From Pagrus major (Eukaryota > Chordata > Actinopteri > Spariformes > Sparidae): a stretch of DNA of 64,000 nt. Where the stretch lies: NCBI RefSeq assembly GCF_040436345.1, contig NC_133220.1:4130936-4194935 (forward strand), written 5' to 3'. Shown one piece after another: positions 21,734 through 35,023 of this stretch. Positions within the stretch are counted from its first letter, which is position 1; every line of letters begins with the position of its first letter. The notes beneath the pieces are model-generated. The model was not told the DNA's origin, searched no databases, and saw only the letters and a program-made list of their open reading frames with translations. A program made the translations under genes and the position numbers.

Positions 21734-24700
21734 CTGATGGGGAGAGCAATTCACAATACAGCAGCAGTTATTGATCTATCATCCGTTCATTTATTGACAG
21801 TTTGATGATGACTCGTGACATCAGAGATTGAATGTGTGCTGTGCTTATCAAGAATTAAATTGAAAACACACTTACACTTCCTCAGACCTGGTCTCAACCA
21901 CTGGACTCCAGCAGGCTCCACCCTAAGAGAAGGAAGGTGGGGTCAGAGCAGCACATCTTCTTTCAGCATACAAACATGGACATGACATCACTCTCTTTGT
22001 TTTTCTTTTCAAACTTGGTTTTAGATTTTATTCAGTGAGAATCCACAATCCAAATCTTTGTGAATCCCTTATTAAATCTAATCATGTTAAAGCCCCACTC
22101 CAGTGTGTTTTGGCATTTTTATAATATTTCATATTTTTCCGAATCATTTCCTGGTGATGTTGATGAGCCACGTTTGACTAAAGCAGAACCTGTTAGTCAC
22201 GCGTCATCCTCTAAGCTTGGCACACTGACAACAGAGCCTGAGAAGCCACAGAGGCACCAGCAGTGGATCATCTGATCTCACAAATCGCTCCTGAGGATGT
22301 TAGCGTACTTGCTACAGCATCAGTTATGTCAGAACTGGAGAATTTATTTCATTGATGAAGAGCAAAGAGCAACGCTGAAGGCTTTTCTCGATGGAAAGCA
22401 TGTGTTCACTCTTCTCTCGACTGGCTTTGATGAGAGTGTCATTTATCAAACAGTTTCCATAGACGACTTTCCAAACGTCACGTTATCTGTTACCAGCTTT
22501 GACACAAAAAAACGTTTCTCTATCAGACTGATTGTCTGGAGCTGCAGCTGGCCTCTTCATACCTGAGAATGTGTGGATCCTCCAGCCAAGTAGAAATCTG
22601 CTTCACTCCTGAGTCTCCTGGATGATTGTAACTCAGGTCCAGATGTCTCAGATGAGAGGCGTTGGAGCTCAGAGCTGAGGCCAGAGAAGAACAGCCTTCC
22701 TCTGTGATCAGACAGCCAGACAGCCTGCAGACACACAAAACAACACACGTCAGATCATCCCTGGAGTATATGTGACTTTTGTGATATTTCTCTTGTATAT
22801 TTTGTCGAGTTGTGTCCTTATAAATGTATCCAATAATGTTCAAACCAGAGAAATCCACAAGTTTATCAAAATAACGGTGTGTTACATCGTTCGGAATAGG
22901 GAATTATCTTGTCTGTGAACGTTTTTTGCCTGAGTCATGTCAGATTTTAATCAGCAACGGTGGTTGCAAGTTTGACTACAGGATTATTTAACTTTATATT
23001 CCCCGAACTGCCAGATTTCTTGACTGTGCATTAGCTAAAAGATACACACAGAGAGTGTGTCTGTGTCTGAATTCAACCTCTGACTGAACTCAGCACTTAG
23101 CAGAGAGTCTGGTTCTCTCTGTTCTAAGTAAAGTACATTTCCCCTCTGCTGCTGCAGTCTGTGGGACTCCGGGTGTTTATTCCTCCAGAAGTTCTGGCTC
23201 TGTCTTCTATTCATAATAAATCTTTGATTCCAAAACATAAACTCTGTCTCAGTATAGGCTAAGTGGAAACGCAAGTATAGGTAATGATAGCTGTTATAAT
23301 TTATTATTTTGTGTTGCTTCTTGTTTTACTTTCAAAATGACTAATTAGGGGAAAGTGATCCACATTGACTGACATTTCTTAAATGCAACAGAAGACTTAA
23401 ATAATAGATAATTAATAAAATACTATTGAGTGAAATGCAAAAAATGGAAAAACAATTAAAAGTTTAAGAGAGTATAAACTACCGCCAAAGTTTGGTAATG
23501 TAATTTGACATGAATTATAAAAGCAGATAAAAGCCTGCACAGGTTAGCTGTTTATCAAAAAGTAAATCAGATTTTTAATGGTCATCAGTTGAATGGGTTA
23601 ATTAATACTGACCTGAGAGTTTCCAGTTCAAGGATCTTAAGCCCAGCAGACAGCTGCTTCACTCCTGAATCCTGAAGGTCGTTGTTGCTCAGGTCCAGCT
23701 CTCTCAGACTAGAGGACTGGGAGCTGAGCGCTGAGGACAGAGCTTCACAGCTTCCCTTGGACAGGTTACACAGACTGAGTCTGAAAATGAAAAAAAGAAA
23801 ACGAAAAAGAAAAGACAAATAATATTTTAAAACGTTGAGTCTGGACTTTACGTAACGCATCTATTCCCAGCACAAAATCCTTGCTGTTTTACTCTGGGCT
23901 GTTGGAAACATGGCAATTAATTTGATTAAATCGGGATTAAAAGTCATCCACTGATAAAAGTCACATGCTATTAAAAGTAAATAAATAAATTGGATTTTCA
24001 ATCTCAGCCAGACTGAGTCTGAATTAGGGTTGGGCGATGTCTGCCGAATGGAGATATGACGATGTCTATAGTGAAACATCGTGATGGACGATGACATCGT
24101 TGTTTATGAATTTGAGGCAGTAAAGTGCTGTCGTAAGGCAGCAGGTGCATATTAGCTCACCACTGTAGCCACCGCTGTTTCCCACTGTTGCTCTGACATA
24201 ATTCTCCAACCGTCTCACCCCGCAGAGGAAACTAGCTCCCGTTACCACAACATACATCTCTCTACCAGGTTTAAAAGCACCCTTGTCTCCACACCACATG
24301 TCCGTAACTTAGCTTTGTTCAGCCTCATATGCATAAAACAACGTTGGCCGACTAGCCAAGGAAGCTAAGCCTAGAAAATTGTATAAAAACGGCACGACTG
24401 AGAGAAACAGCCACCCGTGGGAAAAGAAACACTGCTGCCACAAATTTAGCCGAGTGTCTTAGGTTTGCCTAACTGAACTGGTTTAATAAGAAAATAATAA
24501 ACGGGACATGGAGATGTAATGTTAGTGCACTGAGCAGCAACATACTTATTTTAATTCCTCTCCCCACATATCACAAACAACAACAACTCTTGCCCTACGG
24601 CAACTCTGAGGGGACAAGCCACTTAATTGTGCTCTCTGGTGAGAAGCCTTTAAAGTACAATGTTACGATGGTCAGGGATTAGTAAGCAATGTCTGTCAGC

Positions 24701-27700
24701 AATCGTCGATGGCATCGTCCATCGGCCCAACCCTAGTCTGAATTAGAACAAACTACACCAGGAAAATAAAAGATTTTCTCGACTGTGTAATTTCAAATCC
24801 TCACGGGATAAAAGTTGTTAAAGATGTCAAATGGAGCTGAAATTTTTGAGAAATATCAAAGTTTAGACAAACTGAACGCTGATCTGACCTGAGTGTTTTA
24901 ATTTTACAATGTGGACTCTTCAGTCCAGCCGAGAGAAGCTTCACTCCTGAATCCTGCAGGTCGTTGTTGCTCAGGTCCAGCTTTTTTAGACTGGAGGACT
25001 TGGAGCTGAGAACTGAGGACAGAACATCACTGCTTCTCTCTGAGAGGTTACAGCCAGTCAGTCTGAAGAGGAAATAATAAAAAAGAAGACACATAACATT
25101 TGTGTTAACACGCTGGGTCGCATATAATCTCTTCTCAACACGTTAAAATCCTTCCAGCTTTACCCAAAAAAGCTGAATACGTGATAATTAATCATTCCTA
25201 CATCTGAAATAAACAGACATCCAGCAAAAATGTTTAAATGTTAGCAAAACATAAATGAGATTCTCGATCTCAGCCACAGTTCATGTCGTGCTGTACAATA
25301 TGTGCAAATATGAATGAGAACAAAATAAATTGGAAAATTCTAATATTTTCTGTCCTGTGAAATGTGAAATATTGAAGCGGTTTTATGGAGGTTAAAATTT
25401 TAGGAATTACTTTAATAACTGGAGACAAACTGTGACTTAATCTGACCTGAGAGTTTCCAGTGTACAATGTGGACTCTCTGCTGCAGGAAACAGCAGCTCC
25501 ACTCCTGATTCCTGCAGGTTGTTGTTGCTCAGATCCAACTCTCTCAGTCGAGAGGACTGGGAGCTGACAACTGAGGACAGAGCTTGAAAACTTCTCTTTG
25601 AGAGGTTACAACCACTCAATCTGGAGAGACAAGAGTAAGGAAACCAGTAAGTAGTTATTTCTTTACCTCTCCTGTTAAAAGAAAGCAGATCACTTATTGA
25701 TTTTAAAATATCCTACTTACAAAGCTTTCTTGGAGGCTTTGACCACTGGCAGGAGCTTCAGAAGAGCCTCCTCTGAAGCGGAGTATTTCTTCAGGTTGAA
25801 CTCATCCAGATCTTTCTCTGATGACAGTAGGATGAAGACCAGAGCTGACCACTGAGCAGGAGAGAGATAATATCTGGAGAGATTTCCTGAACTCAGGTAC
25901 TGTTGGATCTGCTCCACTAGAGATCGATCATTCAGTTCATTCAGACAGTGGAACAGATTGATGCCTTGCTCTGAAGAAGGAGCCTCTTCAAGCTTCTTCT
26001 TGATGTACTCGACTGTTGCCTGATTGGCTTTTGAGCTACCTTCTGTCTCTGTCAGCACGCCTCGCAGCAGAGTCTGATTGGTCTGCAGTGAAAGACCCAG
26101 GAGGAAGCGGAGGAACAAGTCCAGGTGTCCATTTGGACTCTGTAAGGCCTTGTTCACAGCACTCTGGTAGAAGTGTGTCTCTGCAGAACCATCAGTTGGT
26201 GGTTCTTCTGACAGCAGATTGACACCAGAGTTGAAGAATTTACGATGGACATGAAGAGCCGCCAGAAACTCTTGAAAACTCACATGAACAAAGCAGAACA
26301 CTGTGTCATGGTACAGGCCTCTCTCTTCTTTAAAGATCTGTGTGAACACTCCTGAGTACAATGAGGCAGCTTTGATATTGATGCCACAGTCTTTCAGGTC
26401 TGATTCATAGAAGATCAGATTGCCTTTCTGCAGCTGCACAAAAGCCAGTTCTCCCAGTGACACAACCATCTTCTTGTTGTCTGGAGTCCAGTGTGGATCC
26501 GTCTCAGCTCTTCCATCATACTTGATGTTCTTCTGTTTGGACTGAACCACCAGGAAGTGGATGTACATGTCAGTCAGGGTCTTGGGCAGCTCTCCTCCCT
26601 CTCTGGTCTCCAACAAATTCTCCAAAACTGTAGCAGTGATCCGACAGAACACTGGGATGTGACACATGGTGTGGAGGCTTTGTGATGTCTTGATGTGGGA
26701 GATTATTCTGCTGGCCTGCTTCTCATCTCTGAATCTCTTCCTGAAGTACTCCTCCTTCTGTGGGTCAGTGAACCCTCTGACCTCTGTCACCATGTCAACA
26801 CACTCAGGAGGGATCTGATTGGCTGCTGCAGGTCGTGTGGTTATCCAGAGGCGAGCAGAGGGAAGCAGGTTTCTCCTGATGAGGTTTGTCAGCAGCACAT
26901 CTACTGAGGTGGACTCTGTAGCATCAGTCAGGATCTCATTGTTGTGGAAGTCCAGAGGAAGGCGACACTCATCCAGACCGTGTAAGATAAACAAAACCTG
27001 AAACTCTTCAAACCTTGTGATTCCTGCTTCTTTGGTTTCAGTGAAGAAGTGATGAATGAGTTCCACCAAACTGAACTTTTTCTTTCTCAGCACATTCAGC
27101 TCTCTGAAGGTGAATAGAAATATGAATTCAATGTCCTGGTTGGTTTTGCCTTCAGCCCAGTCCAGAGTGAACTTATGTGTTAAGACTGTTTTCCCGATGC
27201 CAGCAACTCCCTTTGTAATCACTGTTCTGATTGGATTACTTCCAAGTGAGGGTTTGAAGATGTCTTCTTGCTTGATTATTGTTTCTGGTGTGGCAGTTTT
27301 CCTGGATGCTGTTTCAATCTGTCTGACCTCATGTTCAGCGTTCACCTCTCCAGTTCCTCCCGCTGTGATGTAGAGCTCTGTGTAGATCTGGTTCAGACTG
27401 GTTTGTCGTCCTGCTTTAGTGATTCCCTCAAAAAAACTCTGGAACTTCTTCTTCATGGTAGTTTTAAGTTTATCCTGACAAACACCAGCATGACTTTCTG
27501 AATGAACACACAACACAGAAGATCAATAAGTGATTGATTAAGAAAATATGAACATTCCTATAAAGAATGTATGTATATAAACATAATTTTCCTCCATCTC
27601 CAAAGACATAAATGCTTCATTCATCCAGCTTGTTAAATATTTGGAGAAATCCTCTTACTGCTCTGCAGACAGTCAGCCAGCTCTTCCTGCTTCATTTTCC

Positions 27701-30273
27701 TCAGGAAGTGCAATGTGATCTTCAAAAAGGCCTCTCTGCTGCTCCTCCTCTGCTCTTTCTCTCTACCATCCATCACCTCCTCATCCTCCATCTGACTCTC
27801 TAAGCACTCTGAGTGATCTGAACTCAGAACCTTCTGGACCCTCTTCAGTTCATCCTTCACAAATGAAACGATGTTCTCCTCCAGCAGCTGGAAATGAACG
27901 TTATATAAAGAGCACAGTCAAACTAAAATCATGAAACCAAACATTTGAATCATGTTGAACAGACTGTAAATCCACTAATCTTCAAAGTGCGGTAGGGAGA
28001 TTTGTGTGAATAGATGAATAGATGTGAAAGCTGTACAGACCATAAATAATGAGTCCAGGTGTGTTTGATGCTGCTGGGCAGAATGACCACTGGGGACCTC
28101 TGAGCTCTCCTGCTCGACTCTGTGGAGGAATCATGAACAATAAGCTCACATTATGTCTGTCCATACAGAGACAAACACAGGTAGATCCTTTGAGCCAAAG
28201 AGTAATTACAACATTAAATCAGAGAATTTTCCCTGACATTAAAGTGTTGGTCATATTGTTGATCCCACTGTGAATCAACAGTCTGCATTTCTGTGCAGGT
28301 TTCAGTTTCTGATACTGGTCTGAAGCAAAAAAACAAACAAACAAAAAGTTCATGGACAGTGTTTCCCAGATGTTGAACTTTTGATAGGAAGATGCCGAGC
28401 ACATTACCATCACCATCTTGTTACTGCTGTTTACATTCACCCTGATGCAGATTCAAAAGATGAGTTTACAAACTTTTATTTTATTATACAACCCTGTGTT
28501 GTGTAATAACGAATAAAGTACCTTGAACCTTGAACCTTGTTTATGACAGGCTGTTTATGAGCCAGGGCGTAATTATTACGTGCTTGATGAAACACAAAGA
28601 CAGGTTTTAATCTGAACTGCACCCAGAACAAGTGGTTATACTGAGCAGCTTTCAGATTTGAGAATAAGGGAAGAAGAACAATGCTTGAAATAAACAAACA
28701 GGTTTTAAAGAACTTATCTGGATTAATAACAAATAAAAAACAATTCAGTAATATTTTTACTTAATCAGCAGTTTACCTCTTTGCAGTGGAGGATTGTTGT
28801 CCTCGTTTAAAATAGATTCCACGATCAACTGACCAGTCACTCTTTAAGGACACACTGCTGGGTTCAGGTGTTTCCTGCTTCCTCCTGATAGAAACACAAA
28901 GACAGGTTTTAATCTGACCTGCACCCAGAACAAGTGGTTATACTGAGCAGCTTTCAGATTTGAGAATAAGGGAAGAAGAACAATGCTTAAAATAAACATA
29001 CAGGTTTTAAAAAAACATATCTGGATTAATAACAAATAGAAAACAAATCAGTAATATTTTTACTTAATCAGCAGTTTACCTCTTTGCAGTAGAAGATTGT
29101 TGTCCTTGTTTAAAATAGATTCCACGATCAACTGACCAGTCACTCTTTAAGGACACACTGCTGGGTTCAGGCTCAGCTTCAGGTTCAGCTTTAGCAGAAT
29201 CCGGTCCCTCATAGAACCTGTTAGACAGAGAGGAAGACCATCAGCTATCAAACAGGGAAGGAGATCTAGAAAAGGTCTTCCCTATAATGCGAAGAATAAT
29301 GGTGAAACTAAACATACAGCTTTTAAGAAACATAGCTCGATAAATAAAAGTTAAAAGTAATATTTTAATTTTTATCAACAGTTTACCTCTTTGCAGCAGA
29401 AGATTGTTGTCCTTGTTTAAAATAGATTCCACGATCAACTGACCAGTCACTCTTTAAGGACACACTGCTGGGTTCAGGTGTTTCCTGCTTCCTCCTGATA
29501 GAAATACAAAGACAGGTTTTAATCTGAACTGCACCCAGAACAAGTGGTTATACTGAGCAGCTTTCAGATTTGAGAATAAGGGAAGAAGAACAATGCTTGA
29601 AATAAATATACAAGTTTCAAAAAAACTATCTGGATTAATAACAAATAAAAAACAAATCAGTAATATGTTTTACTTTATCAGCAGTTTACCTCTTTGCAGC
29701 AGAGGATTGTTGTCCTTGTTTAAAATAGATTCCACGATCAACTGACCAGTCACTCTTTAAGGACACACAGCTGGGTTCAGGCTCAGCTTCAGCTTCAGCT
29801 TTAGCTTTATCAGAATCTGGTCTCTTCTGGATCCTGTTAGACAGAAAGGAAGACCATCATTAGTCTAAAGACACAGAAGAAAGATGAAAGTTCAATAAAA
29901 CATGAAGCTGAGTGTATTTAGTCTGTATATCATCAGTTCATTTTTCCATATTATATTGAACAAAATATTGGGGTACATGTTAAACTGAAGTCAACGGATG
30001 AAGACTTGGAAACTTGGCAGCTGTCAGATGTGAGAATATAAATGTGTGTTCGTACAGTAAGTTTGCTAAAGTTTCATGTATAAAGCACTTTTAACACACA
30101 ACAACGCACACAGAGCTTTGAGTGTGAATACTGATGATGGAGTGCTTTAACTTCTGAGCTCTGACATGGAAAAGAGTCGTGGACGGGTGGAGACCCTCAT
30201 CTCACCTCTGAGATCTGGTGCGGCTGAAACGCTCCACCTTCTCTTCCTCCTCTCTGTCCTCACTCTGATCCAT
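21189..30273 (-). CDS. NLRC3-like FISNA-NACHT-LRR-B30.2 receptor (complete)
   Basis: A cytosolic innate immune sensor of the fish-specific NLR-C expansion. Exons (minus): 30273-30206, 29833-29690, 29494-29387, 29217-29080, 28884-28777, 28119-28041, 27887-27659, 27497-25721, 25620-25447, 25062-24889, 23780-23613, 22724-22563, 21922-21876, 21733-21189. Every junction is GT-AG and in phase, giving 1306 aa. Start [11 protein letters not shown] lies in a good Kozak context. Residues 23-188 are four repeats with [13 protein letters not shown]-type cores; 216-291 a helical region ending [12 protein letters not shown]; 292-360 FISNA; NACHT follows with Walker A GVAGIGKT (388-395) and Walker B FILHGLDE, where H464 stands for the usual Asp. 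Four LRR exons ([14 protein letters not shown]) and a B30.2 domain ([27 protein letters not shown]) follow. The ligand is unknown; B30.2 and LRRs are the likely sensing parts. Confidence 0.95.
24025..24735. mobile_element. hAT-type non-autonomous transposon in an NLR intron
   Basis: A 711-bp element bordered by a perfect 8-bp duplication, GTCTGAAT (24017-24024 and 24736-24743), with inverted ends TAGGGTTGGGC / GCCCAACCCTA. Subterminal regions are rich in GATG/CATC words (such as CGATGTC and GACGATG), which may be transposase binding sites. No transposase frame is visible. It lies in the intron between LRR exons 2 and 3 and does not disturb splicing signals. Confidence 0.9.
28777..29833 (-). 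repeat. Tandem exon array encoding the NLR N-terminal repeats
   Basis: Four exon+intron units about 303-307 bp apart, with exons of 144, 108, 138 and 108 bp. All end with the same [11 protein letters not shown](Q/R)GQQSS(A/T)AKR peptide and all have the same splice phases (2 in, 2 out). Long (with SDKAKAEAE-type inserts) and short (RKQETPEPS) types alternate, so exons one apart repeat with a period of exactly 610 bp. Intron text is also shared (28599, 28903 and 29514 start the same stretch); the leftmost intron copy has no exon beside it. This shows duplication of a two-exon unit after an earlier single-unit duplication. Confidence 0.92.
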
Positions 30274-30313
30274 GCTGCTGATCTCACACCCACGTCAGCT
30301 CACACACTTTAAT

Positions 30314-32150
30314 CTGGAGAGGAAACACAAATGCTTCATCTGCACATGAACTGAGATCAGTTCCATCATTTCTCCTTTATAACTATCGGCTGCTCCTCCA
30401 GTTATTGGCTGTTATTGTCTGTTTCAGGTCAGTGTGAGGCAGAGGAAGCTGCCTTCAGCTGCTGTACTTCCCCATCGATCCACTAGATGGCGTCATGAAG
30501 CTGCAGTGAAGTGGAGAGCAGAGCAGCACACACACATGCATGGAGGACCATTTACATTCACTGACACAGCAGCAGTAACTGAGGTAAGATAATGTGAGTG
30601 AGTGTCACTGTAAAACAATGACTTGATGCAACAAGCTACAGCTGTTTATTTCACACCAGCAGCTGAGATTAAGACTCCAATGTAACAACACTCAATCATT
30701 TCCCATCTTTGAAAACAAAAAAACATCTTTTATAAAAACATTACTTGTTAGAAAGTTCATAATATTGGCTGTTTATGGTTTTCTGTAACAGACTCTAATT
30801 ATAGGCATTTATTATAGGTTTGAAATAGGGTCGACAGATATTTCTTTTTCTTCAATTATTAGAAATCAAGGAGACTGAAAACGGATATTTAGGACCGATA
30901 GTTGTACATTTATTTGTTTACTAGTTACTTTGCAGATTCAGATTATTCAGTGTTCTCAAATGAACTGTTGAGATAATTTAATTAGTCAGTGCTCTGCAGG
31001 TCAGCTGAATATGCAAAAATATTAACATATGTGAATAATAGGGCTGCAACGATCATTTTCTCGATTAATCAACAAGTTGTTTGCATGGATGCAGGAATTA
31101 AACCTAAAACGAGGCTATAACCAATGCTGAATTTACAAGAAGGACCAAATAATTAAGAATTTGTCATTGACAGCGTTTCACAAAGTTTAGAAAGCTTCTC
31201 CTAACTCAACAGCTCACAAAATGTAGTGATTTTATAAGGGAGTCTGGGGAATTTCTCTCTCTTCTTCTCCTTGCTGTTGTTGACTGTAGTCGACGTGGCT
31301 GCTTTGACCTACGATACGCTGGTGTGGTCTCAAAATGTTTGTTAACGATCAGATACGTTATCCTGGACATACAAATTAATATTAAAAAACATGAATGTCT
31401 CGCAACCTTTACTATGATGTCATTATACACACTGACCCCTTCAGCACAAACTGTGAATGACTCCCACGTCCCCGGTTGTTTGGTCTATAAAATGTCAGAA
31501 AATGTGAAACATGTCAGTCAGTGTTTCTCAAAGCCCAGGATGACTTCTTTAAATGTCTTGTTTTGTCCACAACCCCAAAAAAACAGAAAATATTCTTTTT
31601 TCTTTAAAAAATTACTCTGATAACTGATTAATAGATTATCAAAATAGTTGCCGTTTCATTTAAAAGTTGACATGATTTGAAGCTTTACTGGAGTAAAAGT
31701 AAAAGTAAGTCCAGCATTAAACATCTTTCTAAAAGTAAACCATCAGCTTCTTATGGTTTAAGTATCAGAAGTAAATGTACTCATTTCACAGTAAAACGTC
31801 CCTTTTTATTGAGAGTAAAAGTACCTGAAAAGTACTTATGTAGGCTCCAGTATTTGAGTAAAAGTAGTTATTTACTTTCTACTACTGATGAATAATATGA
31901 TCCAGATAATAACTGAAGTAAAGTCTGAATAAAACTTTGATCTAGATTCGCCTCCTTCATGTAGTTACTGTCTGCAGCTGTTGATCATTAACACTTGTGT
32001 GGCCCATTACTGATCAGAACCGAAAGTAAATAACTGCTGGACAGTTCTGATGGCACTTCATGAGCCTGTTGAGCCTTAAACAGCTGTAACTCCCACACTG
32101 TGTCCACATCAGTCCTGCAGTGTGCACGCTGGATGATGATGGACACTCAC
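30314..32150 (-). other. NLR 5' UTR intron
   Basis: Inferred intron between a GTGAGT donor at 32150 and the acceptor CTCTCCAG at 30314, which precedes the start-codon exon. It includes a decayed repeat of the type GGGCTGCAACGATCATTTTC..GATTAATC (31042-31660), common in fish genomes. Confidence 0.6.
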
Positions 32151-32620
32151 CGGCTCTAGCAGCTGGATTCCTGCGGCTGCAGCTGCAGGTGTCCGGCCGA
32201 GCGGAGCCCAGTTTGAAGCGGGAGAGCAGCGGCTCGTCTCCGCCTCCTCCACCGCCCGATTCAGGCAGGGAAGCTGCCTTCAGCCGTCAGTAAGTGGTGC
32301 TGCGCAGAAACACAGTGCAACCGACGGTGTTCAACAACCGAGGGTCGACTGACTGTAACTCTGCGTTTACTACTTTCAACTCTAAAATGGCGGAGAGTCT
32401 TTAAAGTCTTTAGGAGCCGCCCTGTCTCACGAACTGCTGTCAGAGTTGTTAACGAGCGAGCGACGGTGGAGCAACAAGCTAAGAGAAGTTTACACCAACA
32501 AGATGAGCAAAGAGTTTTTTTAAAGTGTACAACAGGATAAAAAGGTCGTTTACGTTACCTTCACACGGAGAAAACAACTGCGCCATCGAGCTGCAAAGTG
32601 AAAGTAAAGATAAGACGAAC
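32151..32620 (-). promoter_or_regulatory. NLR 5' UTR exon and promoter region
   Basis: On the minus strand a donor (GAGCCG|GTGAGT, exon end 32151) ends a GC-rich, CpG-containing stretch about 32155-32400, the likely non-coding first exon and core promoter; no TATA box stands out. About 450 bp upstream of the donor, 32595-32609 reads AAAGTGAAAGTAAAG on the plus strand, similar to interferon-response half sites (GAAANNGAAA), which would suit an immune gene. The start site is not fixed by sequence. Confidence 0.55.
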
Positions 32621-32854
32621 AGGCGGAAACAGACCGGAGCTGGGAGGGTCACAGTCCTGGACGACGGCCAACAAACACATGACTGACTGCAGCACCACCT
32701 AGTGGACACAGTACACATGAACACCTCATAAATATAACCTCATAGTATAAGTCACAACAACAATATAAAATAACTATATAACAACAAACAATACAACAAT
32801 AATAATCCAGTACAGATACAAAAAAACAGGACAAACAAAAAACTATAAAAATGT

Positions 32855-32992
32855 ATGAAATCATAATAATAATGATGATTATTATAATAATGATGATAAT
32901 AACAATTATAATAACAATACTAATGATGACTATCCTAATAGTATTAGTAATAATGATGATGATGATAATGATAATGATAATACAAATCCAGA
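32855..32992. repeat. (AAT/ATG)n trinucleotide-rich tract
   Basis: Irregular run of AATAAT, GATGAT and AATGAT words, about 140 bp. It makes a false isoleucine-rich open frame on the minus strand. Confidence 0.9.
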
Positions 32993-33439
32993 GCCCCTTT
33001 TGAAAGCTAGTGCAATGAATCACTATTGCCTAAAACGATTGTTGCGTTGAAACTTTGGCAGCGAGTCAGTTTTAGTATTTATAAGCAGTATTAAAACCAT
33101 TGAATTAAATGTTAATAACACGCTATTGTGTAGTTGTAAGCGGATATAAGGACATTTTTGAGTGTTTATTAATATTCAGTACTATTCGACAAGTGTAATT
33201 TGACTTCTGACAGCATGTGTTCACACAGCAGCCTCCACTTATGGAGGCGTTAGAGCCTTGTTGTTGAGATATACATGAAAGGAGCACTGTGTAGTTTTGG
33301 AGAATAATTTAATATTTACAGTATTAATGAGGTAATAATACAAACACATAATGAAAATTTCTATTTCCTGTTTTGTACTTCCTTAAGTTAAAGTTGATCT
33401 TTCACTGGTTTCACTTTGTTTCTTCCTGACATGGAGCAC

Positions 33440-33660
33440 AATGTAGGACTGGGCAATACGGCCCTGAAATAGTATCCAGATATTTTAAGGTTACATCATG
33501 ATACACATTATTTTGCAACTAATACTTCGATCACAACATATTATATCAAATACCTCGATAGTGATGTGCTTTACTGTAATGACTTGACTTTAATCAGTCA
33601 CCATATAACAATATGACAATATATAGTCTCATATCACAATAATATTATTGGCTAGCCCTA
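33440..33660. repeat. Dispersed repeat of the GGGCAATAC / GGCTAGCCC type
   Basis: Begins GACTGGGCAATAC and ends TATAGTCTCATATCACAATA..GGCTAGCCCTA. The same text, more complete, is at 55678-56120, so this is an interspersed element, probably a MITE. Confidence 0.6.
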
Positions 33661-35023
33661 ACTGGATGTAACTAATTTGACAGCTACATGATACATTTGT
33701 AAATCCAGTTATCTGCTCAGCTCGACACGTAGCTTTGCAAATATGGCATCCTGAAACATAAAACGACTCAACACTCGCAGGTGAAAAGTTCAGTCTTTTA
33801 TTGCCTTCTGTGCTGTAATACAGGGATTCATCAGAAAAGTACAAAAAGGTAAAGCTATTAGAAAATATACAAAAACATACAGGCATTCAAATATAAAGGG
33901 GCATACATATGTGGTGTTTTTTTATACAAAACTACAAGAATGAGACGATCTACCGGAGCTAATGTGGTCGTTTAATTACATACACCGCCCTGTGAGGCCT
34001 CTCACTCTCCCTTCATGTGACTAGAGGCTGACAATATAACTTTATGTGAAGACAGACGGAGGGATTGATGTGAGCCACTTGAGGAGAGTTTTTTTTTGTT
34101 ACTTGTATGTAAACCAACAGTCAGACATGTGAAGGGCGCGAGACAAAATCTAGAAAGTGCAGAGCGAAGAAACAAATTTGATTCCTGAACGGCCGACTCG
34201 TCACATTTTCTTTATCAGACCACAGCTTCAGTGAACAGAGAAACTTTAAACTTCTTAACGTCCCTTTTTGAAAACATCTAAACCACTTTCCTCTTCAGCC
34301 TCGACGCCGGAATAAAATGTTAGCAGTTAATGTTTCTGTAAACCGCTCAGACGTTCAAATCTGTGCATGTCACACTTAAAATACTGACATTTGCACAGAA
34401 TGTCATATCACGTTCACTTTGCATTTTAATGACCCGGCTCTGATAGTGGTGAGTTGCAGCTAGGCGAGAAAGCTGCCAAGCCAGTGATCGTAGTTTGAGG
34501 CGGCGTTTCAACATGTGTAAGCGTCACACCGCTGGATAATTTTAAGGAGACCTCGGGAGAGTTGTCGGCTGTGTTTGTGGTGACAAAAACAAGCATTTTA
34601 AGCCAAAACATGATCTTTTCCCAACACTAACAGAGTGGTTTTGTGCCTAAAAGTAACCAGATCATAAGCATAGTGTTGTCACAACATAAAATTGAAAACT
34701 GAACCCAAAAGAAGCATAAAATTGCAACATCTCTGTGGTTTGCAGAAACACACATTGTGAACATTTATTCTGGCGATGATGTGGTTGTCCTCTTCAAAAC
34801 TCCTCACACTGCATGCCAGTTAGTCCCGCGATCAAAACTCATGTTTCTATGGGCAAACAATGACCAATGACCAATTCAACATTGGGAGTGGTAATAACAC
34901 TTCTTTTAAAAAATTGCTATCCTACCGTTGTACTTAAAAAAACAATCTGCTATAAATACATCATATTTAACAAACCGTACAAAACAGATCAAGTATAAAC
35001 AGCACGAAGAGAGACAGACGGAT

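Noticed and set aside
22297-22566. 89-codon plus-strand frame in an NLR intron
   Set aside because: No motif, partly antisense to LRR exon 4; the flanking text looks like an old repeat.
26016-27501. Several plus-strand frames opposite the NACHT exon
   Set aside because: Shadows of a strongly coding minus-strand exon.
28777-29833. Regularly spaced repeats resembling a CRISPR array
   Set aside because: Eukaryotic exon+intron units with coding frame and splice sites; period about 305 bp is far too long.
32649-33023. Isoleucine-rich minus-strand frame of 124 codons
   Set aside because: Produced by an AAT/ATG trinucleotide tract; no conserved domain.
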